Shown here: in pieces, positions 1 through 6,029 of the stretch
Layout of the letters: each line of letters opens with the position of its first letter
How positions within the stretch are numbered: the stretch's first letter is position 1
Assembly: GCA_018658685.1 (NCBI GenBank)
Contig: JABHUT010000175.1
Location: forward strand, 1-6,029
Direction of reading: 5' to 3'
DNA: 6,029 bases
From: Alphaproteobacteria bacterium
GTDB lineage: Bacteria > Pseudomonadota > Alphaproteobacteria > MED-G09
The notes under the pieces: generated by a model
The model's database searches: none
What the model saw: the letters and a program-made list of their open reading frames with translations, nothing else
What the model was told of the DNA's origin: nothing
Made by a program: the position numbers and the translations under genes

Positions 1-1969
1 CATCAAAGACACTTGTAACTTTATCACGATAACTAAACAATGCATTTGCATTAAACATCATTCCATTATCCATCACAGTTGTATAATTAGATCTTATGGA
101 GTAAGTAGTTTTAGCTGTACCTGGAAGTTGGCTGCCATTTGTCATAAATGGATTTTTAGTTTGGATAGCATCGTCAACATTATCAAGTTCAACTTCATTT
201 GTATTTCCGGAAAAATATAATGAAAGTCCATCAATTGGAGTATCCCATGCAATTGTTAAGTCGATACCTCTTCCCTCAATATCTCCTATAGGTATAACAA
301 TTGATTGAAGTGCTGGTGAAATTTCTATTTGAGCATCACCCCAGTCATAGAAAAATGCAGCAAGATCAATTTGAACTGAACCTAAATCCCATTTACCACC
401 CAGCGTATAATTCCACAAAGTATCAGGCTCGGATGCGTTATCATAATTTGTTCCACCTAGTGTTGCATTGGATGCTGTCATGATTGATGTAGATGTTATA
501 GCACCACTTCGAAAGCCTTTAGCAGCTTCAAAATAAACCATGGAATCATCATTTGGATAATATGCGATATTTAAACGAGGGTTAAAAGTATCATTTGTTG
601 CGCTATCTATACCAACAGTTTTGGTGATAATTGGATCAGGGGCGCCAGTTATAAGAGGTAATAATTCAACTGCACTATTTTCAGAAAAAGTTCTTTTTTC
701 TTCATAATATCTTCCACCAATGGTAAGGACCCATTTCTCATCCGAAGAAGTCCGACTAGCTTCACCATAAATAGCCCAAGATTCACTAGATAATAAATTT
801 GATGCATTAATGGAATTAAAACCAAAGTCTGGTAAAAGCACATCTTGTCCTCCAAATGTTTCACCATCTTGATAGAAAACACCTGCAATCCAACTCCATG
901 CTCCATCTCCTTTTGAAATAAGCCTTAAATCTTCATTAAAATTTTCAGACTCTAGAGGCCACAATGAAGAAAAATCTCCAATTCCAGGAATAAATCCACC
1001 ATTATTGGAAATAACAGTATTTTCCATATAACCTGTAGTACTTTGTAATGTTGCAAATCCTAAATCATACTCAATATCAGCTATATAAATAGTGAAATCA
1101 GAATAAGTTTCTCCAAATGTATTGTCTATTGCCGGAGGATTTGGATAGGTAAGCCTATTAGCAAATTTTTGCTCTGAGTCTTGATGCCAGTAAGTAAGTT
1201 TAATACTTAAATCTTCACTAGGCTCTACTAATAATTTTAAGCGACCAGTAATTCCATCATATGGATTACCGTTTGTTTGGTTTGATGGAATAATTTCAGC
1301 CCACCCACCTATATCTTTAATACTTAGCACTCCTCTTAAGGCAGCAGTTTCAGATAAAGGGATATTTACCATAAGGTCACCTGTGTGGCTACTGTCACCA
1401 TCATCAATATCTGCTAAAGTTGCTTTAAAGGAACCTTCAAATTCACCAAGAACAGGGTCTTTTGTTATAACTTTTATTGTTCCTCCAAGAGAACCTAGGC
1501 CATAAAGCGTTCCAGATGGTCCACGAAGAACCTCAACTCTTTCTGTATCATAAATATCTGTAACAGGTGCGTATGGACGACCAGGCAAAGAAAAGGCAAA
1601 ATTATCTAAATAATATCCAACGGTTGCATCACCATCCGTTTCCGCAGATGCAACACCTCTCATGGAGTAAACGTTACTTCCTTGACTTATGGATGAGTTT
1701 TGAACAGCACCAGGAATAAGATCTATCATTTGTTCAAAATCTGTTATTTGAAGATCCTGTAAATCATCACCAGATAAAGCTTGAACTGCCTGGGAAACAT
1801 CACTAATTGATTGCTCTGTTCTATTTGCCGTTACAAGTATTTCTTCTACTTCTAGAGACGAAACCTCATCTGAGGTATTATTATTTTCATCTGCCAATAC
1901 ATTTGAAATAATTAATATAGAAATAATTATTGCGAAAAAAATTAGATTTAAAGATTTTGAGATTTGCAT
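1..1969 (-). CDS. TonB-dependent outer-membrane receptor, partial (C-terminus beyond window)
   Basis: The frame is open from an ATG at 1969-1967 to the left edge, giving 656 residues (last full codon at 4-2) with no stop. Residues 1-26 look like a Sec signal peptide: a charged start (MQISK), an Ile/Phe/Leu-rich core and likely cleavage after NVLA. A TonB-box-like stretch (EEILVTANR, 42-50) follows directly, so there is no N-terminal STN signalling domain. The plug runs from about 50 to 175 and carries the family motif RGPSGTLYGLGSLGG at 149-163, followed by IKVITKDP. The barrel follows, with GFRSGA at 485-490 matching the common GF(K/R)SGG strand. Family members usually have 700-850 residues, so the last barrel strands are missing only because the window ends. 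The visible part has no cysteine. Such receptors import iron chelates, vitamins, glycans or other organic compounds using TonB-ExbBD energy; the ligand is not evident. AGGAG at 1979-1983, 9 bases upstream, supports this start. The gene diverges from the Rieske oxygenase gene. Confidence 0.93.
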   Translation of the reverse strand, partial: MQISKSLNLIFFAIIISILIISNVLADENNNTSDEVSSLEVEEILVTANRTEQSISDVSQAVQALSGDDLQDLQITDFEQMIDLIPGAVQNSSISQGSNVYSMRGVASAETDGDATVGYYLDNFAFSLPGRPYAPVTDIYDTERVEVLRGPSGTLYGLGSLGGTIKVITKDPVLGEFEGSFKATLADIDDGDSSHTGDLMVNIPLSETAALRGVLSIKDIGGWAEIIPSNQTNGNPYDGITGRLKLLVEPSEDLSIKLTYWHQDSEQKFANRLTYPNPPAIDNTFGETYSDFTIYIADIEYDLGFATLQSTTGYMENTVISNNGGFIPGIGDFSSLWPLESENFNEDLRLISKGDGAWSWIAGVFYQDGETFGGQDVLLPDFGFNSINASNLLSSESWAIYGEASRTSSDEKWVLTIGGRYYEEKRTFSENSAVELLPLITGAPDPIITKTVGIDSATNDTFNPRLNIAYYPNDDSMVYFEAAKGFRSGAITSTSIMTASNATLGGTNYDNASEPDTLWNYTLGGKWDLGSVQIDLAAFFYDWGDAQIEISPALQSIVIPIGDIEGRGIDLTIAWDTPIDGLSLYFSGNTNEVELDNVDDAIQTKNPFMTNGSQLPGTAKTTYSIRSNYTTVMDNGMMFNANALFSYRDKVTSVFD

Positions 1970-1978
1970 TTTAAATTG

Positions 1979-1983
1979 CTCCT
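1979..1983 (-). promoter_or_regulatory. Ribosome binding site of the left receptor gene
   Basis: On the minus strand this reads AGGAG, followed by a 9-base spacer (CAATTTAAA) and the ATG at 1969-1967. It is a near-consensus Shine-Dalgarno sequence in AT-rich surroundings, and the signal peptide begins exactly at this ATG, so it fixes the start. Confidence 0.75.
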
Positions 1984-2000
1984 ATTCTTATTGGATTATT

Positions 2001-2006
2001 ATTATA
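2001..2006 (-). promoter_or_regulatory. Candidate -10 box for the left receptor gene
   Basis: The plus strand reads ATTATA, which is TATAAT on the minus strand. Transcription would begin near 1994, about 25 bases before the ATG. A weak -35 (TTAAAA on the minus strand, plus positions 2025-2030) lies 18 bases upstream and falls inside the 18-bp palindrome. AT richness makes this tentative. Confidence 0.33.
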
Positions 2007-2021
2007 AAAAAAATACTTGAT

Positions 2022-2039
2022 AAATTTTAATTAAAATTT
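2022..2039. repeat. 18-bp perfect palindrome, possible operator
   Basis: AAATTTTAATTAAAATTT equals its own reverse complement over all 18 bases. It is centred between 2030 and 2031, within a few bases of the midpoint of the divergent gap. It overlaps the candidate -35 of the left receptor gene and ends just before the candidate -35 of the oxygenase gene. A dimeric repressor or activator could act on both genes from here. It is composed only of A and T, so chance or a DNA-bending or nucleoid-protein site are alternatives. Confidence 0.4.
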
Positions 2040-2062
2040 TTAAATATGCAAACATTAAAAAT

Positions 2063-2068
2063 TATAAT
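2063..2068 (+). promoter_or_regulatory. Candidate -10 box for the Rieske oxygenase gene
   Basis: The sequence is a perfect TATAAT. Transcription would begin near 2075 and leave a leader of about 25 bases before the ATG at 2100. The hexamer 17 bases upstream (TTAAAT, 2040-2045) is a poor -35 match. An alternative pair is TTGATA at 2017-2022 with TTAAAT at 2040-2045 as a weak -10 (17-base spacer). Chance matches are frequent in sequence this AT-rich. Confidence 0.35.
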
Positions 2069-2090
2069 AAAAAAATAAAAGACTAAAATA

Positions 2091-2095
2091 AAGGG
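2091..2095 (+). promoter_or_regulatory. Ribosome binding site of the Rieske oxygenase gene
   Basis: AAGGG is the only purine-rich, G-containing stretch near the start. Two ATG codons follow in tandem: one at 2100 (4-base spacer) and one at 2103 (7-base spacer). The spacing fits the second ATG better, so the protein may begin MAKIEK rather than MMAKIEK. The difference is one residue. Confidence 0.5.
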
Positions 2096-2099
2096 ATTA

Positions 2100-3482
2100 A
2101 TGATGGCAAAAATAGAAAAAGATTTTATTGAAAGAGAGAATCCTACAAAAAGGGATTTTAAAGCGCAGCCATTTATTCCAAGAAAACCAATACCTGACTT
2201 AGGTCATGAAAAATTAGATGGTGAGAGATTTTACACAAGAGAATTTATGCAAAAAGAATGGGATTCTGTATGGACTAAAACCTGGCAAGTCGTTCATAGA
2301 GAAGCTGAATTAGAATTTGATGGATCCTTTATTACCCATTCGATTGGTAAAGAATCTTTTATAATTGTTCGAGGTAATGATAGTAAAATTCGAGCCTTTT
2401 ATAATGTTTGTCAGCATAGAGGAAATCAACTCTGCACACTTGAATCTGGAGAACTTGATACTTTCTCATGCCCTTTCCACGGATGGAAATGGAATAATGA
2501 TGGAACATTAAATTCTGTATTTGCGCCAGAATTGTATAAACAATTTAAAAATGGCATTCCTATGGAAGAGCTAGGATTGCAAGAAGTTAAAATAGATACC
2601 TGGGGCGGTTGGATATGGTTAAATATGGATCCTAACTGTATTTCTCTTAAGGAATATCTATCCGATTATGGTGAACATTTAGAGAGCTATAATTTAGATA
2701 GCTGGACTCTTATTGACTATCAAACATTTGAATGGAATGGAAACTGGAAACATGCAGTTGACGCATTTAACGAAAGTTATCATTTTACAGCACTTCACCC
2801 TGATATGGTTCAATTTGGAGAAGGTCATGATGTTCCAATCGAAATTTCTGGTAATCATTCACGCATGATTAATTTCAATGAAACTGTTAGCGAAGTTGTT
2901 GAAGATAGAGAAACATTTACTCCTTTAAGAACGGAGATGATGGGAGACCGGGTAGCAGGTAAGATGCAAGATATTGACGATGGATTTAAAGGTGCCGCAA
3001 AAGACTTACACCTTTATTACATAAATAAAAGAAGAGCAGAAGAAGATACAGTAAAATACTATAAAGAAATGAATGACGAACAACTTGTCCATCAATATCA
3101 TTATTTTTTCTTTCCTAGTGCTGTTTTCACAAATAAACCTGAAGCTGGGAATGTTTTTAGATATAGACCTCATCCAACTGATCCAGATAAATGTTACTAT
3201 GATTTTTTTATTCTCATAAACAATGCTGATAATAATGAATTACCTCCTAGAAGACCTCATAAAATATATAAAGGTAATGGCCCTGAACTTTATGATGAGG
3301 CATTTGAGGGAACTTTTCCTCCTGTTTTTAATAATGTTTTAGCTCAAGATGGGTCAAATATGGAAACCATGCAATGGGGCTCTAAATCAGACAGCTTTAA
3401 AGGTGGTATTTTATGTGAGCAAGAGATTAGAGTTAGGCACTTTCATCAAACTATCGATAAATTTATTGAAGAATACAAATAA
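2100..3482 (+). CDS. Rieske non-heme iron oxygenase, alpha (catalytic) subunit
   Basis: This complete 460-residue protein has the two-domain layout of aromatic-ring-hydroxylating oxygenase alpha subunits. The Rieske domain (about 60-170) carries the [2Fe-2S] ligands C104-X-H106 and C124-X2-H127 (VCQHRG and CPFHGW). The catalytic domain (about 200-455) begins with GNWKHAVDAF; H228 and H233 in ESYHFTALHP should bind the mononuclear iron, D417 in VLAQDGSN is the likely third ligand, and E225 the likely residue linking the two metal centres. The C-terminal QEIRVRHFHQTIDKFI is typical of one subgroup of these enzymes. The enzyme is cytoplasmic, with no signal peptide, and should use electrons from a ferredoxin or reductase to activate O2 for hydroxylation, dihydroxylation or demethylation. 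Its substrate cannot be assigned; the family covers aromatics, steroids and quaternary amines. Neither a small beta subunit nor electron-transfer genes are in the window. It diverges from one receptor gene and converges on another. The start is 2100 or 2103. Confidence 0.95.
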   Translation: MMAKIEKDFIERENPTKRDFKAQPFIPRKPIPDLGHEKLDGERFYTREFMQKEWDSVWTKTWQVVHREAELEFDGSFITHSIGKESFIIVRGNDSKIRAFYNVCQHRGNQLCTLESGELDTFSCPFHGWKWNNDGTLNSVFAPELYKQFKNGIPMEELGLQEVKIDTWGGWIWLNMDPNCISLKEYLSDYGEHLESYNLDSWTLIDYQTFEWNGNWKHAVDAFNESYHFTALHPDMVQFGEGHDVPIEISGNHSRMINFNETVSEVVEDRETFTPLRTEMMGDRVAGKMQDIDDGFKGAAKDLHLYYINKRRAEEDTVKYYKEMNDEQLVHQYHYFFFPSAVFTNKPEAGNVFRYRPHPTDPDKCYYDFFILINNADNNELPPRRPHKIYKGNGPELYDEAFEGTFPPVFNNVLAQDGSNMETMQWGSKSDSFKGGILCEQEIRVRHFHQTIDKFIEEYK

Positions 3483-3512
3483 AATATCAAATCTATAATT
3501 ATAGGCATAAAA

Positions 3513-3537
3513 AAACCCCGCTCAATGAACGGGGTTT
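3513..3537. terminator. Bidirectional intrinsic terminator between convergent genes
   Basis: An 8-bp perfect stem, AAACCCCG (3513-3520) with CGGGGTTT (3530-3537), encloses a 9-base loop. On the minus strand the G-rich arm runs into seven T residues (complement of the A run 3509-3515), a strong terminator for the receptor gene ending at 3562. On the plus strand the tail is only TTTAATTAAT, a weaker terminator for the oxygenase gene ending at 3482. It is the only G+C-rich block in the 79-base gap, which supports a real function. Confidence 0.88.
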
Positions 3538-3561
3538 AATTAATCTATGTTTTAATCGTTA

Positions 3562-6015
3562 TTACCAACGATATCCTGCTTCGATACCATACTCTAATGG
3601 AGCACCATAAAGAGTAAAGTTCCAAAGACCAGCAACACTGTTTGAGCCAACTCTGTGAGTTTCATCAGTAAGATTCTTACCATAAACAGTAACCCAATAT
3701 TTATCTTCAACATCTCTCCAAGTAACATTAGCATTTACGAGCGTTCTGTCTTGAAGTTGACTGTAAATTGGATTTGTTGGTTGAGTTTGAGCTTCGTCTT
3801 GATAGTTAGCAGTTACATTATAAGTTAATGAACCGTTACTACTCAATTCCTGATCATAAGTCATGGATAAACCCCAACTTAACTCAGGTGAGAAAGGAAG
3901 CTGATAACCACTAAAATCAGTTGGGTTATCGATACCATCATTAGGTGTTTCATCCCAAACAAATTCATCATATTTATGATCTTGCGTTGCAACATTAGCA
4001 TCAATACGGAAGTTATCTGTAACTAAGTAATTCAACTCAATTTCAATACCTTTGTTAGTTGATTTACCAGCATTAACTTTAACTGTTTCTTGGAAAGGAG
4101 GTCCTGGTAAAGGAAGAACCTGATTTCTTTGAAGATCTTCAAACTCTGTATTGAAAACATTAACATTAAATCTTAAACGACCATCCATGAAATCACCCTT
4201 CATGCCTAATTCAATATTTGTATTAGTTTCAGGATCATAAGGATAGGCACAAGAATAATCTGTTGAACATGTTTCTGTATAACCACCAGCCATGAAACCA
4301 GTTGCTAATGAAGCATAAAACATAACATCATCATTCATAGTGTAATCAACAACAAATCTATAAGTTGTTTCGCTCCAGTCATCAACGTTATCTACGCAAA
4401 TTGCTCTAGTTGAACAATCAAGTCCCGAATTAAACTGAGGAAGATCGTCGTCTCTAGTTAAACCAAATGTACTTATAGTATTATTTGGTCTTCCAAGGGC
4501 ATTTACTCCATTAGAACCTTGCTGACGAACAAATTGTTTTTCATCTTGAGTTTCACGAACACCTGCAGAAATTCTCCACTGTTCATTTAATTCATAAGTA
4601 AAATCGAAATAAGCCGCTTTACTTACTCTGTTTTGAGCTGATGCCGCCCCTGTATAATCATAATGTAACCAATCTTGTCCTGGTCCAAAGAACCAAGAAA
4701 GACCTACAGCTGCATAATTATTATAATTCAGATTATCTTCAGCATAACTTATACCAGCCGTAAAATTAAATGGGCCTTCGTAATCACTTGTTAAACGAAA
4801 TTCTTGCTGCATTTGATCTCTATTAGTATTTCTAGAAGCATCATATAAACTTGCAAAAGCTTCGCCAGTATATGTACTTGCATTAAGCTCTTTATGATTT
4901 CTCCAACCAGTTATAGATTTCAATGTTAGATCATTTCCAAGAACGAATGTTTGGTTAAGGTAAACACCTCTTGTATCCATTCTGTGACCCTTACAGATCG
5001 AAATAGCTGAATTACAATGATCACTTTCACCAGTTTCGAAAACATTACCCCAAGCTTTATCACCCCAATTAACAGATGGTGTAGCTACACCAGGAAAGCC
5101 TAATAAACAGAACAACATGCTGCTAGGGCATTCAGTTTCATTAACCGCTGCAGGAGTTGCAGAGTCATCTTTACTTAATTCAAATGTTAAAAGAGCTGAG
5201 TAAGATGGATTTGGCTCATATAGAAATTTGATTTTAGCAGCCATAACATCCTTACCACCCAAATCACCACCATCGCCAACGTTTGAAAGATTAGTTCCAT
5301 CAGTTGGATCACCAGCTATAAAAGGTCCAGATGGACTGTAAACACCAGCTGGTTTTGAATTTGTATAGAATCCTTGATTTTTATCCCAAATAGCAGCAAT
5401 TCTCATAGCTAACTTGCCTTCAACAATCGGTACATTTAAAGCAAGCTTAAATTTATTAATGCTTCCCTCGTTCCAATCATATTGACCAGCCAGCGCACTA
5501 AATTCACCTGAATATTCGTCGAGGATAGGTTTCTTTGTTGTTACAGATATAACACCACCAGTAGAATTTTTACCGAATAGTGTTCCCTGAGGACCACGAT
5601 AAACTTCGATTTGCTCAATATCAAACATCTCAACAAATTGTGCTTGTACGTGATTGATTCCGAAATCATCAATCAAAAAGCCAACGGATGGATCTTCAGT
5701 AACAAGAATAGAAACACTACCGGTACCTCTAATACCACCAGATACAGCATTAAAGCCTGGCTGTGTTGTTAATGTGAGATTAGGAACAAGTGTGCTTAAT
5801 GATGGAACATCATTAGCAAAAGTATTTCTAAAAGCTTGTTCAGATATAGCAGAAACCGCTATAGCTGCATCTTGTTGTCCTATATCTCTTTTTGTTCCTG
5901 TAACAACTATCTCTTCAATATCAAGACGACTGCTAGTCTGAGCAATAGAACTGACAGAGAAAAGTGATGTCACTAAAAAAGCAAACATAAAAACAAATGA
6001 ATTAAAATATTTCAT
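3562..6015 (-). CDS. TonB-dependent outer-membrane receptor
   Basis: This complete 817-residue receptor begins with a signal peptide (MKYFNSFVFM start, hydrophobic core, likely cleavage after SSIA at residue 25). A TonB-box-like EEIVVTG follows at 34-40, with no STN domain in between. The plug (about 40-170) has IRGTGS at 95-100 and RGPQGTLFGKNSTGG at 140-154, then the barrel. GFMAGG at 573-578 takes the place of the usual GFKSGG. Near the end come the family motif GKNLTDE (779-785) and a terminal GYRW, the aromatic last residue expected of outer-membrane barrels. Length is normal and there is no break. Eight cysteines occur as four close pairs (296/303, 334/341, 534/540, 583/589), probably in surface loops. 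The ligand is unknown; the GKNLTDE type is common in receptors of marine and sphingomonad-like bacteria for organic substrates. GGGGAG 7 bases upstream fixes the start. It converges on the oxygenase gene and is not in an operon with it. Confidence 0.96.
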   Translation of the reverse strand: MKYFNSFVFMFAFLVTSLFSVSSIAQTSSRLDIEEIVVTGTKRDIGQQDAAIAVSAISEQAFRNTFANDVPSLSTLVPNLTLTTQPGFNAVSGGIRGTGSVSILVTEDPSVGFLIDDFGINHVQAQFVEMFDIEQIEVYRGPQGTLFGKNSTGGVISVTTKKPILDEYSGEFSALAGQYDWNEGSINKFKLALNVPIVEGKLAMRIAAIWDKNQGFYTNSKPAGVYSPSGPFIAGDPTDGTNLSNVGDGGDLGGKDVMAAKIKFLYEPNPSYSALLTFELSKDDSATPAAVNETECPSSMLFCLLGFPGVATPSVNWGDKAWGNVFETGESDHCNSAISICKGHRMDTRGVYLNQTFVLGNDLTLKSITGWRNHKELNASTYTGEAFASLYDASRNTNRDQMQQEFRLTSDYEGPFNFTAGISYAEDNLNYNNYAAVGLSWFFGPGQDWLHYDYTGAASAQNRVSKAAYFDFTYELNEQWRISAGVRETQDEKQFVRQQGSNGVNALGRPNNTISTFGLTRDDDLPQFNSGLDCSTRAICVDNVDDWSETTYRFVVDYTMNDDVMFYASLATGFMAGGYTETCSTDYSCAYPYDPETNTNIELGMKGDFMDGRLRFNVNVFNTEFEDLQRNQVLPLPGPPFQETVKVNAGKSTNKGIEIELNYLVTDNFRIDANVATQDHKYDEFVWDETPNDGIDNPTDFSGYQLPFSPELSWGLSMTYDQELSSNGSLTYNVTANYQDEAQTQPTNPIYSQLQDRTLVNANVTWRDVEDKYWVTVYGKNLTDETHRVGSNSVAGLWNFTLYGAPLEYGIEAGYRW

Positions 6016-6022
6016 AAATATT

Positions 6023-6028
6023 CTCCCC
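6023..6028 (-). promoter_or_regulatory. Ribosome binding site of the right receptor gene
   Basis: On the minus strand this reads GGGGAG, followed by a 7-base spacer (AATATTT) and the ATG at 6015-6013. The match and spacing are good and confirm the start at the signal peptide. The promoter lies beyond the right edge. Confidence 0.75.
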
Positions 6029-6029
6029 G

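Larger units (their letters stand above)
1970..2099. promoter_or_regulatory. Divergent intergenic promoter region
   Basis: This 130-base gap between two divergently transcribed genes is almost entirely A and T. It must hold the promoter of the Rieske oxygenase gene and probably that of the left receptor gene. It has candidate -10 boxes in both directions, each placed to give a leader of about 25 bases, and an 18-bp perfect palindrome at 2022-2039 near the midpoint. Sharing one short region makes joint regulation of the receptor and the oxygenase plausible; that is inference. No Fur-box-like sequence was recognised. Confidence 0.6.

Noticed and set aside
301..483. 60-codon open frame on the plus strand
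   Set aside because: It is antisense to the barrel-coding part of the left receptor gene, has no ribosome binding site or recognisable domain, and its composition looks like a shadow of the real frame.
649..906. 85-codon open frame on the minus strand
   Set aside because: It lies in another frame inside the left receptor gene, which reads without interruption through this stretch.
1..1969. Possible pseudogene, because the left receptor gene has no stop codon in the window
   Set aside because: The frame is continuous from the signal peptide through well into the barrel with family motifs in order; the missing end is explained by the window edge.
1800..1969. N-terminal STN domain that would link the receptors to sigma/anti-sigma regulation
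   Set aside because: In both receptors the TonB-box-like segment follows the signal peptide within about 10-20 residues, leaving no room for such a domain.
3493..3504. 12-bp perfect palindrome CTATAATTATAG after the oxygenase gene
   Set aside because: It is short, AT-rich and has no loop, so it would form a weak hairpin; the GC-rich stem at 3513-3537 accounts for termination.
5654..5941. 95-codon open frame on the plus strand
   Set aside because: It is antisense to the signal peptide and plug region of the right receptor, where the minus-strand frame has clear family motifs.
1..6029. CRISPR arrays, insertion sequences, attachment sites, tRNA or other RNA genes
   Set aside because: No repeated spacers, transposase-like coding, terminal inverted repeats or tRNA-like folds were seen; nearly all of the window is taken up by the three genes.

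Overview
The window is AT-rich (sampled lines run from roughly 27% to 43% G+C) and densely coded. It holds three protein genes: two genes for outer-membrane TonB-dependent receptors flank one gene for a Rieske non-heme iron oxygenase. TonB-dependent receptors imply a Gram-negative host. Low G+C, short intergenic gaps and receptors ending in a GKNLTDE-type C-terminal region suggest a streamlined marine proteobacterium. A SAR86-like gammaproteobacterium is my best guess, but this is inferred from style and no marker gene is present.

Layout: positions 1-1969 (minus strand) hold the N-terminal 656 residues of a TonB-dependent receptor whose C-terminus lies beyond the left edge. Positions 1970-2099 are a 130-base, extremely AT-rich divergent promoter region with candidate -10 boxes in both directions and a perfect 18-bp palindrome near its centre. 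Positions 2100-3482 (plus strand) encode a complete 460-residue Rieske oxygenase alpha subunit with intact [2Fe-2S] and mononuclear iron motifs. Positions 3483-3561 are a convergent gap containing a GC-rich hairpin that can terminate transcription from both sides. Positions 3562-6015 (minus strand) encode a second, complete 817-residue TonB-dependent receptor with a good ribosome binding site at the very right edge.

How the parts may work together: the first receptor and the oxygenase diverge from one short regulatory region, so they may be co-regulated. The second receptor converges on the oxygenase and must have its own promoter outside the window. The simplest reading is a small uptake-and-oxidation locus: receptors bring a scarce or bulky organic compound across the outer membrane, and the oxygenase hydroxylates or demethylates it in the cytoplasm. 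The substrate cannot be read from the sequence. No beta subunit, ferredoxin, reductase, inner-membrane transporter or regulator gene is present in the window. Nothing here amounts to a clearly new class of system; the points most worth checking are the receptor-oxygenase-receptor arrangement, the central palindrome and the cysteine pairs of the second receptor.
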